Notes: a model not told the origin generated them from the letters alone. DNA of 41,634 nt from CAZSMC01 sp964607755 (GCA_964607755.1 CAZSMC010000037.1:1-41634); one strand, 5' to 3'. Shown: positions 8,173 through 17,388, counted from the stretch's first letter. Made by a program: numbers and translations.

Positions 8173-9306
8173 TTATTTGAGGAGGGTCATTTTTCGAATT
8201 TGAGAGAATCCATCGACCTTCATCTGGCAGTAATAGATGCCGCTGGCAACCAATTCCCCGGATTCATTCGATCCATTCCAGACCACGCTGTGCGGACCAG
8301 CAGATTCTCGGGCATTAACGAGCGTCCGCACCAACTGACCACTTTGACTGTAAACGCTGATCGTTACATGTTTCGGTTCCTTTAAATTGTACTGAATCAT
8401 AGTGGACGGATTGAACGGATTCGGATAATTTTGCAAAAGATCAAATTGTTTTGGCATTGTTGGTTGTTTTGTTTCAACAGCAGTGGTTGCCTGAACCTTT
8501 ACAGCTACGGGCATGGATAGTCCGGCCTCTCCATCCGTTGCAAGATTCTCAATGACATAATAATATGTTCCGGGCTCCAGTTCTTCTGTATCAGTATAGG
8601 TATAGTAATGCAGATCATTTGTTGTGCCGTGTCCTTTAATGAGACTCTCGGTTACTTTTTCATACACGGGATTATCTTCGGAACTGCGATGAATATGAAA
8701 ACCAAGATTATTCATTTCACTTTCCGTTTGCCAGTTCAGAACAACACCTTTTTCACTGTCATAAGTTGCGCTAAATTCTGACAATACAACCGGTAAGGAA
8801 AAAGATTGCAATTCATCCGGTGGATCATGATACTCTCCAGTAACATCCTGGCCACTTGTGCTTTGAACATAGTATTGAGGAGATGAAGACACCCACATTA
8901 TCCAACAGTCCTGGACATCGCCGGGAAGATAATCCATGTAAATACGCAAAATACGTGTCCACACTGTATCGATTTTAGAAGCTTCCATACCTTCATAAAA
9001 ATCATACACAAAACCAACTTTGTGATACTCCCGGCTCCATCCATAGTCCTGGTGGTAATTTTTCGCATCAAAGAGATGCTGGGTAAAATAAACACCAAGC
9101 ATGCGTTCTTTGAGTGAATCGGACACTTTGAAGGTTCCCTGATAATTGGCTATTGCCACGGGTTCATCAGTGGAAATGGCTTCAACATCAAGAATCATGC
9201 GTCCGTTCGAATTGTCAATTAAATTAAGTCGTGAATCAACGGCAGAGAATGAGCTGCCTGCCGATACGAAAACGACCAGTGCACATAAAACGATAAGCTT
9301 TTTCAT
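8173..9306 (-). CDS. Secreted protein with a type IX secretion sorting domain
   Basis: A 377-residue protein of unknown role. A signal peptide (MKKLIVLCALVVFVSAGSSFSA) is followed by an N-terminal domain (about 25-165) rich in aromatic residues that I do not recognise. Then comes a fibronectin-III-like region (about 170-275, with LPVVLSEFSATYDSEKG and VVLNWQTESEMNNLGFHIHR). The C-terminal 80 residues are a FlgD-like sorting domain: LLQNYPNPFNPSTMIQYNL, ISVYSQSGQLVRTL, SGIYYCQM and a terminal KMTLLK. Such domains route proteins through T9SS to the cell surface. The ribosome site (AAGGAG) is good and a strong terminator follows; it appears to be a single-gene unit. The middle domain resembles those placed before sorting domains in other FCB-type proteins. 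Confidence 0.85.
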   Translation of the reverse strand: MKKLIVLCALVVFVSAGSSFSAVDSRLNLIDNSNGRMILDVEAISTDEPVAIANYQGTFKVSDSLKERMLGVYFTQHLFDAKNYHQDYGWSREYHKVGFVYDFYEGMEASKIDTVWTRILRIYMDYLPGDVQDCWIMWVSSSPQYYVQSTSGQDVTGEYHDPPDELQSFSLPVVLSEFSATYDSEKGVVLNWQTESEMNNLGFHIHRSSEDNPVYEKVTESLIKGHGTTNDLHYYTYTDTEELEPGTYYYVIENLATDGEAGLSMPVAVKVQATTAVETKQPTMPKQFDLLQNYPNPFNPSTMIQYNLKEPKHVTISVYSQSGQLVRTLVNARESAGPHSVVWNGSNESGELVASGIYYCQMKVDGFSQIRKMTLLK

Positions 9307-9756
9307 TTTAAACTCCTTCCGTCATCTAAACAATGAAGAGTTGTTATGTGACATTGTTTCAACATGATGCTGTTTGAAAAATGCATATCAACTTTTTATT
9401 TCTTTTTATTATTTCTCATGTTGTTTAAATACAATGACTTATAAATATCCAGCAAATTAAAAAAAACGAATAACTGTAGATAGATAAATTATTTAAGAAC
9501 TGCCCAATATTTCGCAATTATTATACCATATTTTTAATTTTCAAAATTATTAAATGACGCATAAACAAGTAGCATACCCCGGCTATTATTTTCTGAACCC
9601 CGATTTAATTTATTATTATATACTTACATTCAACTCAAATCACAGAGAAATTTAATTTAACTTTTACAAGTAACTTTTTTTATACAACTTTTCAAATCAA
9701 AAAAAGTTTGAAATTAGTTAAATATTTTCTACATTATTCAATTATTAGGAGAGGTT
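9307..9756. other. AT-rich divergent intergenic region
   Basis: About 450 bases between divergently transcribed genes, very AT-rich and without a coding frame or recognisable RNA gene. It should contain the promoters of both neighbours. TTGAAA at 9708 with a TACATT-like element 16 bases on is a weak candidate for the rightward gene. Confidence 0.5.
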
Positions 9757-10227
9757 ATGACTCTGACGGATTTGCTCTCACCTCATGTCATCAGGATTCC
9801 GCTTGAGAGTGTGGAAAAAAATCAAATAATCGAAGAGATGGTTGACATCCTTTACCAAACTGGTCGCATTGAACACCGGGATAAAGTTCTTCGCGCAGTG
9901 CAGGAGCGCGAGAGTATGATGAGCACCGGGATGGGCGATGGTGTTGCCATTCCTCACGCCAAAACAGATGGCGTCAAAGAACTCATAGCCTCGTTCGGTG
10001 TGACAAAACACGGTATCGATTTTCAGTCAATAGATGGTAAACCGGTGCGAATCATTTTTCTGCTTGTTGGGCCAACAAAGCAAACGGGTCCGCATTTAAA
10101 AGCATTAAGCCGAATTTCGAGACTTGTGCACCAGAAAGCGTTCAGGGATGCCCTGATCAACGCGTCAAATCCGGATGATATTATCAATGCCATTCAAAAC
10201 GAGGAAAAAAAATATTTTTCCATTTGA
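9757..10227 (+). CDS. PTS EIIA-type (PtsN-like) phosphocarrier/regulatory protein
   Basis: A 156-residue single-domain EIIA of the fructose/mannitol/nitrogen class. The phospho-accepting histidine is H67 in GDGVAIPHAKT, and the family's FLLVGP strand and HLKALSRISRL helix are visible. No EIIB or EIIC is attached or adjacent, so a regulatory role like that of EIIA-Ntr is more likely than sugar transport. The start is supported by AGGAGAGG just upstream. An intrinsic terminator follows within 30 bases, so it appears to be monocistronic. Partners (an EI/NPr homologue) are not in the window. Confidence 0.9.
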   Translation: MTLTDLLSPHVIRIPLESVEKNQIIEEMVDILYQTGRIEHRDKVLRAVQERESMMSTGMGDGVAIPHAKTDGVKELIASFGVTKHGIDFQSIDGKPVRIIFLLVGPTKQTGPHLKALSRISRLVHQKAFRDALINASNPDDIINAIQNEEKKYFSI

Positions 10228-10253
10228 CCTGGCAAAATTTATTGTAACAAGCT

Positions 10254-10276
10254 GGGTCTCATGGAGACCCTTTTTT
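10254..10276 (+). terminator. Intrinsic terminator after the EIIA gene
   Basis: GGGTCTC and GAGACCC form a 7-base stem closed by the three-base loop ATG, followed by six T. The ATG in the loop is not a real start: the next gene begins at 10297. Confidence 0.88.
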
Positions 10277-10296
10277 ATGCGTTAGGAGGAAAAGTT

Positions 10297-10629
10297 ATGC
10301 CGTTCTGTCCATCTTGTCATTACGAGTATAAAAAAGGCGTTCAGGAATGCCCGGATTGCAAAACCGGACTTGTCGACCAGTTGCCTGAGAAACAAGAAGA
10401 AGAAGCGTTTGTGGGATTGTATTCGCTTCCGGGCGAAGTCTATGCATCAATGGTTAAGGAAGCTTTGGAAAAAGAAGATATCGATTGTGTCTTACGTCAA
10501 GATGTTATAGGCAGCGGCCTGCTGGTCAAAGGCACCGATATCTCCGGTGGCCAGTACCAGATTTTTGTCAGAAAAAAAGACTTTGACCGGGCCTCGGCGA
10601 TTTTGCACAATATGATGGATCACATTTAG
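10297..10629 (+). CDS. Zinc-ribbon plus DUF2007-domain protein
   Basis: A 110-residue protein. The start at 10297 is set by AGGAGG 8 bases upstream; an ATG at 10261 lies in a terminator loop and is rejected. Residues 1-30 form a small zinc ribbon (FCPSCHYEY and CPDCKTGL). Residues about 45-105 match the DUF2007 'putative signal-transducing' fold (LYSLPGEVYASMVKEALEKE, then YQIFVRKKDFDRASAIL). Function is not established for this family. It is 12 bases upstream of hisS and probably cotranscribed with it. Confidence 0.78.
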   Translation: MPFCPSCHYEYKKGVQECPDCKTGLVDQLPEKQEEEAFVGLYSLPGEVYASMVKEALEKEDIDCVLRQDVIGSGLLVKGTDISGGQYQIFVRKKDFDRASAILHNMMDHI

Positions 10630-10641
10630 AACGGACCAGAT

Positions 10642-11904
10642 ATGCAATACAAATCAGTAACAGGCGTACGCGACGTGCTCCCAGAGGAGCAGCCGTATTG
10701 GCAGTTCATCGAAAAGAAAATAAAAGAGATTACCCAACTTTACGGTTACAGCAGGGTTGAGCCGCCCATTTTTGAAGAGACAAAGCTGTTTGTTCGCGGC
10801 GTAGGCGATACCACCGATATCGTTGAAAAAGAAATGTATACTTTTATGGACAGATCAGACAAATCGCTTACGTTACGCCCCGAATTTACAGCCGGGATTA
10901 TGCGTTTGTATTTGCAAAACGGATTGCATAAATCGCCGAAACCGGTCAAGCTGTTTAGCCTGGGGCCGATCTTTCGATATGAACGTCCTCAGGCCGGGCG
11001 TTTTCGACAACATACTCAATTTAATGTTGAAGCAATCGGTGAACAGGACCCGGCTCTTGATCTGGAAGTGATGTCAATTGCCTGGCAACTTTATACGGAA
11101 TTGGGATTCAAGGGTGTAAAATTCCAGTTGAACAGCACGGGCTGTCCAAAATGCCGGCCGGATTATGTGGAAAAACTGAAAAAGTACTATCGGCAACATA
11201 TCGACGAGATTTGCGATGACTGCAAACGCCGACTCGACCGCAATGCATTGCGACTTTTGGATTGCAAAAACGAAAAATGTCAACCAGTCATTGCCAAAGC
11301 ACCTGCGATTAGCGACCATCTTTGTCAAGAGTGTAAAGATCATTTCACCAAACTGCAAACCTATCTTGATGCCACCAACCGGGATTATGAAATAAATCAC
11401 AAACTCGTTCGCGGTCTTGATTATTACACCAAAACCGTGTTCGAAGTGTGGGCCAGGGGCATCGGTGCGCAAAATGCCATGTGCGGTGGTGGCCGGTACG
11501 ACGGCCTGATCGAGCAATTAGGCGGACCGCCGACGCCGGGCATCGGCTTTGGCTCCGGTATCGAACGGATTATCATGAGCATGCAAGAACAGAACATCGA
11601 GCCAGAACTTTTGCCTGGACTAAAGGTTTACATCGCTCCGTTTGGCGAAAAAGCCAGGGAAATGGGCATTCAGCTCACATTTTCACTGCGCGAAAACAAC
11701 ATCAGCACTTTGTTTTCTTTTGGCCAAAAAAGCATGAAAGCCATGATGCGCGACGCCAATCGAAAAAACATTCCGTTCGTTATTATTTTAGGTGATTCTG
11801 AACTGGAAAAAAATGTAGCCACAATTAAAAATCTTGAAAAAGGCGATCAAAAAGAAGTTCCGCTCGATGATATTGTAAAGCTTTTATCAGATCAATCGGA
11901 TTGA
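10642..11904 (+). CDS. hisS: Histidyl-tRNA synthetase
   Basis: A 420-residue class II aminoacyl-tRNA synthetase that charges tRNA-His in the cytoplasm. The N-terminus VTGVRDVLPEE is typical. Motif 2 is seen as FRYERPQAGRFRQHTQFNVE, the histidine-binding HisA motif is LVRGLDYYTKTVFE, motif 3 is GIGFGSGIERI, and the C-terminal anticodon-binding domain runs from about 325. There is an extra cluster of cysteines (CPKC, CDDC, CQEC) in the 165-235 region, seen in many bacterial HisRS. It is followed 4 bases later by the SpoU methyltransferase gene, indicating an operon. Confidence 0.97.
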   Translation: MQYKSVTGVRDVLPEEQPYWQFIEKKIKEITQLYGYSRVEPPIFEETKLFVRGVGDTTDIVEKEMYTFMDRSDKSLTLRPEFTAGIMRLYLQNGLHKSPKPVKLFSLGPIFRYERPQAGRFRQHTQFNVEAIGEQDPALDLEVMSIAWQLYTELGFKGVKFQLNSTGCPKCRPDYVEKLKKYYRQHIDEICDDCKRRLDRNALRLLDCKNEKCQPVIAKAPAISDHLCQECKDHFTKLQTYLDATNRDYEINHKLVRGLDYYTKTVFEVWARGIGAQNAMCGGGRYDGLIEQLGGPPTPGIGFGSGIERIIMSMQEQNIEPELLPGLKVYIAPFGEKAREMGIQLTFSLRENNISTLFSFGQKSMKAMMRDANRKNIPFVIILGDSELEKNVATIKNLEKGDQKEVPLDDIVKLLSDQSD

Positions 11905-11908
11905 CAGC

Positions 11909-12700
11909 ATGCCAGCAGAACCAAAGTCGCTTTCACAAAATCTGGCAAAAAATATTAAATCCCTTCGGCTGAAGAAAAACCGGGATAAAGAACACTCCTA
12001 TATTGCCGAGGGAATCCGTTTGTGTGAAGAGGCACTTGGCTCGGACCGAATTCGTTATGGCGTTATCACAACTGACATACTCGATTCTCCTCGTGGAAAA
12101 AGACTAGTTGAGCGTTTTCAAAAACGGGACATTCCTATCTACAAAGCAACCGCATCTCAATTCAAAAATATCTCGGATACAAAAACACCACAAGGGATTG
12201 CCCTTGTTATTAAAAAACCTCATTTTTCAGAATTTAATCCTTTGACCAGTCCGTGTCTGGTTTTAGACCATCTTCGGGACCCGGGCAATCTGGGAACGCT
12301 TTTGCGCTCGGCAAACTGGTTTGGCGTCAAAGATATTTATGTCAGCACGGAAAGCGTCGACCCGTACAATCCCAAAGCTGTTCGAAGTTCCATGGGAAGT
12401 CTGCTTCATTGTCGGGTACATGAAAACATGGAACTGGCATCCGTTTTAAAAACGGTTCGGCAAGGAGGGTATCGAATTATCGGCGCATCCACAAACGGAA
12501 CAAATATTCGCACGGTTTCGCCGACTGCAAAAGATATGATCGTCATCGGCAGTGAAGCACACGGCATCTCACAACATCTGTCCAATTATATTGATATTGA
12601 GGTGGCCATTCCCGGTTCCGGAAAAGGAGAGTCATTAAACGCTGCCATCGCTGGCAGTATTTTTCTTTATCACTTTACTATGAGGAAAAAGGATGATTGA
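11909..12700 (+). CDS. SpoU/TrmH-family RNA 2'-O-methyltransferase
   Basis: A 263-residue member of the SPOUT superfamily, methylating a ribose 2'-OH in tRNA or rRNA with S-adenosylmethionine. The three SpoU motifs are clear: LDHLRDPGNLGTLLRSANWFG near 115, VIGSEAHGIS near 210, and IPGSGKGESLNAAIAGSIFLY near 230, which form the knotted cofactor site. The N-terminal 100 residues are the L30e-like substrate-binding domain. Length and order resemble the RlmB/TsnR-like branch; the target nucleotide cannot be assigned. Its end overlaps the next gene by 8 bases. Confidence 0.92.
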   Translation: MPAEPKSLSQNLAKNIKSLRLKKNRDKEHSYIAEGIRLCEEALGSDRIRYGVITTDILDSPRGKRLVERFQKRDIPIYKATASQFKNISDTKTPQGIALVIKKPHFSEFNPLTSPCLVLDHLRDPGNLGTLLRSANWFGVKDIYVSTESVDPYNPKAVRSSMGSLLHCRVHENMELASVLKTVRQGGYRIIGASTNGTNIRTVSPTAKDMIVIGSEAHGISQHLSNYIDIEVAIPGSGKGESLNAAIAGSIFLYHFTMRKKDD

Positions 12701-13472
12701 CAATAATGAACATGATACCACAGTGCTAACCCCTAAAAAACTTGTATCAATTCTACTAATAACTTTTGGCATTATCATCCTGTTCAGTCTTTTTACCGAG
12801 GCATTACCCCGACTTGTTGTCATGTTTGTCGGAGAGGTTCTCATTATCGTTCCAGCGTTTATTTATCTTTTGAAAAACAAAATTCGATGGGTGGAAGCTT
12901 TTCGATTGCATCGAACACGAGGCCAGATGCTTTTTTCCGCCGTTCTCTTTTTTATCCCGCTTTACGTATTAACGGATGAACTGGATCGATTTATCATAAA
13001 TCTTTTTCCAATGCCGGATCAATTCTGGGATGTACTTCGCGATATGGTAGCATTCCGTTCACCGCTGCAAACTTTTTTTCTGATACTCACCGGGGTTGTC
13101 GTTGCTGCATTGGTAGAAGAAATGCTTTTCAGAGGACTCGTACAGCGCTCGCTGGAACATTATCGCGATCCGGCTACTGCTATCGTCCTTTCAGCTGTGC
13201 TATTTGCGATTGTTCACTTTAATCCGTGGACTGCCATCCAGATCACCGGACTCGGCCTGGCTTTGGGCTATGTGACCTGGAAAAGCGGCAGCATACTTCC
13301 GGCTATCGTTATTCACGGATTGAATAATCTGGTGTCCATGCTGATGATGAATGCATCCGAAGAACAACTTTCCTGGTACTTGGGGGATGTGCACGTGAAA
13401 CTGCCGTGGATTTTATTGGCGCTTTTTCTTTTTCTTCCGGCGCTGTTATATTTTCGGAAAAGCTGTGTATGA
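12693..13472 (+). CDS. CPBP-family intramembrane metalloprotease
   Basis: A 259-residue multi-pass membrane protein of the CAAX-protease/bacteriocin-processing (ABI) family. Motif 1 is the EEMLFRGLVQR glutamate pair with arginine at about 150, motif 2 is the histidine of IVHFNPW near 175, and motif 3 is VIHGLNNLV near 210. About seven hydrophobic helices are visible. The physiological substrate is unknown; the family includes prenyl-protein and bacteriocin-immunity proteases. It overlaps the upstream methyltransferase by 8 bases and is the last gene of the hisS unit. Confidence 0.88.
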   Translation: MIDNNEHDTTVLTPKKLVSILLITFGIIILFSLFTEALPRLVVMFVGEVLIIVPAFIYLLKNKIRWVEAFRLHRTRGQMLFSAVLFFIPLYVLTDELDRFIINLFPMPDQFWDVLRDMVAFRSPLQTFFLILTGVVVAALVEEMLFRGLVQRSLEHYRDPATAIVLSAVLFAIVHFNPWTAIQITGLGLALGYVTWKSGSILPAIVIHGLNNLVSMLMMNASEEQLSWYLGDVHVKLPWILLALFLFLPALLYFRKSCV

Positions 13473-13586
13473 TTGGAGAATAACACGCACATTTCTGACC
13501 AAGCCGTTTGGCGCGAGCTCTGTTCTAAATAGCATGACGAACGGATTTGTTCATGCTCTGGCTATGTATTAGTGATGTCTTATATA

Positions 13587-13627
13587 GTGTCTTTTCGTGT
13601 CTTTGTGCTTTAGTGGCTGCCTTTTTC
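13587..13627. repeat. Dispersed intergenic CTTTGTG...AGTGGCTG motif, copy 1
   Basis: A T-rich tract reading CTTTTCGTGTCTTTGTGC, then TTTAGTGGCTGCCTTTTT. A close relative occurs at 32361-32405 and a reverse-complement-like version at 31553-31584. It resembles the low-complexity CTTTGTG intergenic motif common in genomes of uncultured bacteria. Confidence 0.5.
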
Positions 13628-13814
13628 TTGCTTTTCTCATCCCAGCAAAACATCTCGTTNNNNNNNNNNNNNNNNNNNNNNNNNNNNNNNNNNNNNNNNN
13701 NNNNNNNNNNNNNNNNNNNNNNNNNNNNNNNNNNNNNNNNNNNNNNNNNNNNNNNNNNNGTGCTTTAGTGGCTGCCTTTTTCTTGCTTTTCTCATCCCAG
13801 CAAAACATCTCGTT
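13605..13814. repeat. Identical 55-base copies flanking an N-run
   Basis: Bases 13605-13659 and 13760-13814 are identical over exactly 55 positions and directly abut the gap on both sides. This is the signature of two contigs sharing a k-mer-length overlap that were joined with Ns instead of being merged. The real sequence is most likely continuous with one copy. Confidence 0.92.
13660..13759. other. Assembly gap of exactly 100 N (probably no missing sequence)
   Basis: Placeholder run between two copies of the same 55 bases. Collapsing the copies leaves the hisS operon and the nicotinate phosphoribosyltransferase gene convergent, with a spacer of about 165 bases. Confidence 0.9.
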
Positions 13815-14970
13815 CAAAATCCACATGTTCAAGATGTTTCAGCACTGTTTCTCGAATCTCATTGACATCCGGCAACTCAGCAACCACCTTGCCGTTGTCA
13901 ATAATCTTTTTTAACAATGGCTTGTAATTTTTTTCTGCTTTTGATTTTGCCGGTAGAATATGCCGGTCGCGCCAGTTTTTGCCTTCCCACAGCATTTTCC
14001 GGCCGGATTTTTTGCCGCGCTTGGCTAATGGTTTGCCATCTATGTCCACTATATCCAACGCAAAATCCAGAACCGGTGCGCTGCTCACCGATGTGCCGAT
14101 GCCGTACGCATCCACGGCCTCATTAAGCTCGTAAATCGAATACTCGTCCAGTCCGCCGGACGCAAAAAGTTTAATGTGCTCGAATCCGCGCATGTCCAGT
14201 TCCCATCTCACCTCCTGAAAAAGCTCTAAAAAGTTGCCGCGACGGCTGCTCGGCGTGTCCAAACGGATCGCCTGAATTCGATCTCCCATTTCTTCGGCAA
14301 TTCGAATGGCCTCGAACTTTTCATCATTAAACGTATCGATCAGCGCAACCCTCGGGACAGCTTTATCAATAATGTCATCGAATGCTTTGGAGGATTCGAT
14401 GGTATCGCCTTTGATTAAAATGAGTGTGTGCGGAATGGTGCCGACGGGATTCAAGCCGATCTTTTCAGCGCTTTTTACGGCTGCCACGCCGTCGCAGCCG
14501 CCAATGTAGGCACTGCGGTCGATCATCGGCGCAATGGCCGGGTGCATCCGCCGAACGCCAAAGCTGTACAACGGCCGGCCCTGAGTAGCCAGTTTGCATC
14601 GGGCTGTTTTGGTGGCAATGCCGGACGCCTGACAGATCATGCCCAGGATCGATGTTTCCAGAGACCCAAATTTCAGGTATTCGCCTTCCAGAAGAAGAAC
14701 CGGCTCGTTGGGCCGGAACAAGGTGCCTTCGGGAATCGACCACAAGCTGACCTCTTTGCCCTCGAGCAAAGTAACCACTTCATCCAGTCCGGCAAAAACC
14801 GCCCATTGATAGCTTTCCGGGAATCCCTTTGCAGCGCATTCCATAGTCACATGAGTGCGGTCATTTTCATGTTTTAATATTTCACAGGTTCGGTCAAAAT
14901 AGACATCTGTCACTTTGCCGGATAAAATATCGTCCGGCGAGGCCATGTAAAACGTTCTTTTCGGCGACAT
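13792..14970 (-). CDS. pncB: Nicotinate phosphoribosyltransferase
   Basis: A 392-residue enzyme of NAD salvage that joins nicotinate to PRPP. An AGGAG five bases before the ATG at 14970 fixes the start; an ATG 15 bases further out contains that ribosome site. Seen are the N-terminal YMASPDDILSGKVTDVYF, the SFGVRRMHPAIAP loop near 160 with the conserved arginines of the phosphate-binding region, GTIPHTLILI near 200, and KLFASGGLDEYSI near 280. The length and these motifs fit the shorter archaeal/thermophile-like branch of the family. The last codons lie inside the 55-base copy on the right side of the gap and are intact. Confidence 0.92.
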   Translation of the reverse strand: MSPKRTFYMASPDDILSGKVTDVYFDRTCEILKHENDRTHVTMECAAKGFPESYQWAVFAGLDEVVTLLEGKEVSLWSIPEGTLFRPNEPVLLLEGEYLKFGSLETSILGMICQASGIATKTARCKLATQGRPLYSFGVRRMHPAIAPMIDRSAYIGGCDGVAAVKSAEKIGLNPVGTIPHTLILIKGDTIESSKAFDDIIDKAVPRVALIDTFNDEKFEAIRIAEEMGDRIQAIRLDTPSSRRGNFLELFQEVRWELDMRGFEHIKLFASGGLDEYSIYELNEAVDAYGIGTSVSSAPVLDFALDIVDIDGKPLAKRGKKSGRKMLWEGKNWRDRHILPAKSKAEKNYKPLLKKIIDNGKVVAELPDVNEIRETVLKHLEHVDFERDVLLG

Positions 14971-15066
14971 ATTTTCTCCTGTCATTTATGAACTTTTGAT
15001 ATTATACAACAACCCGTTGTCTCTGATTAATTCATGGTGCAGGAGCATCCACTTTTTATAACGTTT

Positions 15067-16335
15067 TTATCGGAAATGTTTGTCAGCAAATATGATGTAC
15101 TGTTTCCAGTCGTACAGTGTTAAATCGTGCGTGCCGGTTCTAATGTGATAAGCAATGGTATCCATCACCGGATTATTCACTTCAGGCATGGTATCAGCCG
15201 GCAAGCCCTGTTTGCCGAACAATTGAAAGACCAGCGATGCGTGCTTTGCTGATAAAAACTCACCCTTTGGATCCGCCCACTGGTCTTCTTCAGCGCTGGC
15301 AACGTACACCGGCCGCGGAGCCATCAAAGCAATGAGCATGTGCTGGTCAACGGGTAAAGCACTGACGTTATCATTGTATTGCGTAAAATTGTCGCAGAAC
15401 CAGTGCGGAAAAACAGTATTGATTCGTTTCACTGTTTCGCCGAATTCCCGTCTTGAAAGCGCAGCGCCTCCGCAGCCGGAATTATTAGAAATCACAAGCG
15501 CAAACCGCGGATCTCTGGCGCCGGCCCATAACGATGTTTTGCCCAGGCGCGAATGACCGATAACAGCCACCTGTTCGTTATCGATATCGGCATCTTTGTA
15601 AAAATAATCCAGCGCCCGGCTCAGTCCCCATGCCCAGGCACCGATCGCTCCCCATTCATCGGCGGCGGGTTCGGTCTGGCCGCTCTCATAAAAATAAGGA
15701 TGAATGCCGTTGGAAAAATCTGCGACATCCGGATCGATATCGCCGTAATAGATGGTCGCCAGGCCGTATCCCTGGCTAATTATGTATTCGACCGGCCAGC
15801 GACTCTTTCTGACTCCGCGTGACGCTTCTGTGGCTTTATTTTGGGTAATGTGAAACTCGTCGTTGTTGCGAACCCAACTATCTGTAATCCAGATCGCTGT
15901 ATCCGGATGAATGGTGTGATTGCCGTAGAAATTCAATCCGACAAACACCGGCACCGGTTTTGGCCGGTTATTCGGCACATAAATCAGTACGGACATCGAC
16001 GGTCCATTCTCCGGTGTTGGCAAACCTATTTCAACTTGTTTACGCGTGGCCATGCCGTTCAATGCATTGACATGAACTTCTTTCCGGTGAACAGTGATGT
16101 CACCGGGCGGCTCAGGAGCGCGGCCATAGACATGAGTCCGGAACATCTCTAAAAGTTCCGGTCGACGTTTTTCTTTCCACGTTTCAACATCGTCCACCAC
16201 TGTTCCATCTGAACCCACTAACGGATCGGGCAGTGTGTAATCCGGAACTTTGCTCTCGTCGTAATTGGCCTCCTGTCCGAACACGGGAATGATTGAAACC
16301 AAACCAATCAAAAATATCCACATAAAATGTCGCAT
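15067..16335 (-). CDS. Secreted CE15-like glucuronoyl esterase
   Basis: A 422-residue alpha/beta hydrolase with a signal peptide (MRHFMWIFLIGLVSIIPVFG). The nucleophile is S262 in VIGHSRLGKTSLW, and SNNSGCGGAALSRRE and SAEEDQWADPKGEF are the other conserved CE15 segments; the catalytic histidine is probably in the RTGTHDLTLYDW stretch. CE15 enzymes cleave esters between glucuronic acid of xylan and lignin alcohols. The stretch NFYGNHTIHPD is also typical of bacterial members. It lies 13 bases after the SGNH lipoprotein gene and is likely cotranscribed with it. An acetyl-xylan-esterase-like activity is the main alternative. Confidence 0.85.
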   Translation of the reverse strand: MRHFMWIFLIGLVSIIPVFGQEANYDESKVPDYTLPDPLVGSDGTVVDDVETWKEKRRPELLEMFRTHVYGRAPEPPGDITVHRKEVHVNALNGMATRKQVEIGLPTPENGPSMSVLIYVPNNRPKPVPVFVGLNFYGNHTIHPDTAIWITDSWVRNNDEFHITQNKATEASRGVRKSRWPVEYIISQGYGLATIYYGDIDPDVADFSNGIHPYFYESGQTEPAADEWGAIGAWAWGLSRALDYFYKDADIDNEQVAVIGHSRLGKTSLWAGARDPRFALVISNNSGCGGAALSRREFGETVKRINTVFPHWFCDNFTQYNDNVSALPVDQHMLIALMAPRPVYVASAEEDQWADPKGEFLSAKHASLVFQLFGKQGLPADTMPEVNNPVMDTIAYHIRTGTHDLTLYDWKQYIIFADKHFR

Positions 16336-16348
16336 GACAAGCCTCCTG

Positions 16349-17320
16349 TCAATTTGAATTCTTGTTTTCGATCATACGTCGAATTTTTTGTCGCCATGCC
16401 AATGCCATGGCTTTAGCATCCTCAACAGGCATCGCGTCATATTCTCCGGGTTTGTCAAAACCAATGTCAACCAGCCAGGCCATGGAAAGTGTATGCCGCC
16501 GTTTATTCACTATTTTGAAGAGCTCGGATTGACGCAGTCTCTGCGCTTTTTTCACAGGGTCCTCATCTTTAATCGGCACTTTTAATCCGCGTAAAAACTT
16601 TTGCGCCATGAGCACATGCCCGGCCAAATTCGGATGCACGCCGTCATCACTCAATGCAAAATCAGGATTCTGCTGCCGCTTCTCTTGAAGATAATCGAGC
16701 ATTGGCCCATTGATGTCAATGACTTGAACATTCGGTTTGTCCAGGCTGAGAAACCACTGACTATAATCCTGCAAAACATTGTTATAATTTCTAAAAGGTG
16801 AGCTGTATCCAAATTTTTCAGCATCTTGATCCACGACTTTGTCAGGGATCACCTTTGCATCAAACACCGGCGGTGTAAGCAGAATTAGGCGGGCATTGAT
16901 TTGCTGCGCACGTTCGATGAGTTTGAGAACTCCATCTTTGTAAGCTTGAAAACGTTTTTCGGATTGAGGATGATAAATGCCATCATTCATGCCGTAACAG
17001 GCAACGACTGTGGAAGGTGGGAGCTTGGCAAGAGCCGCGTTCAGACGATCGTGCAAGCACGGTCTGGGATAGGGATGTCCCGGCTCGGTGAGCCCGGATA
17101 CGGTTTCCGAGGACAAACCGATACTGACGATGTCAAAGTCTTTATCAGGAAAACGCTGAAATAGTTCGTACTCGATGACACTTACATAACGGCCATCCTG
17201 TGTAATACTGTTCCCTAAAACAAGCACCTGGCCTTCCAGGCTATGTGGGAAATCCTGATTCAACTGAGCACATGAGCTGAATAGCAGTAAAAAAGCAATT
17301 AACACCATCATCTTTTTCAT
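16349..17320 (-). CDS. SGNH/GDSL hydrolase lipoprotein
   Basis: A 323-residue protein using the ATG at 17320, which has AGGGA eight bases upstream; an ATG six bases earlier is too close to that site. The N-terminus ends in FLLLFSSCAQ, a good lipobox, so it is probably a lipoprotein. SGNH blocks are seen as VLGNSIT (serine 38), the glycine block IGLSSETVSG, GMND (asparagine), and DDGVHPNLAGH (aspartate/histidine). These enzymes deacetylate or de-esterify sugars. The pairing with the CE15-like gene suggests removal of side-chain esters from hemicellulose. A C-terminal extension of about 70 residues has no recognised motif. Confidence 0.88.
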   Translation of the reverse strand: MKKMMVLIAFLLLFSSCAQLNQDFPHSLEGQVLVLGNSITQDGRYVSVIEYELFQRFPDKDFDIVSIGLSSETVSGLTEPGHPYPRPCLHDRLNAALAKLPPSTVVACYGMNDGIYHPQSEKRFQAYKDGVLKLIERAQQINARLILLTPPVFDAKVIPDKVVDQDAEKFGYSSPFRNYNNVLQDYSQWFLSLDKPNVQVIDINGPMLDYLQEKRQQNPDFALSDDGVHPNLAGHVLMAQKFLRGLKVPIKDEDPVKKAQRLRQSELFKIVNKRRHTLSMAWLVDIGFDKPGEYDAMPVEDAKAMALAWRQKIRRMIENKNSN

Positions 17321-17388
17321 AGTCATAGTCCCTGTTTTTGTCGTTTGAAAATATCCGATCTGTTTACTACTTTCAGACGTTGATTATG

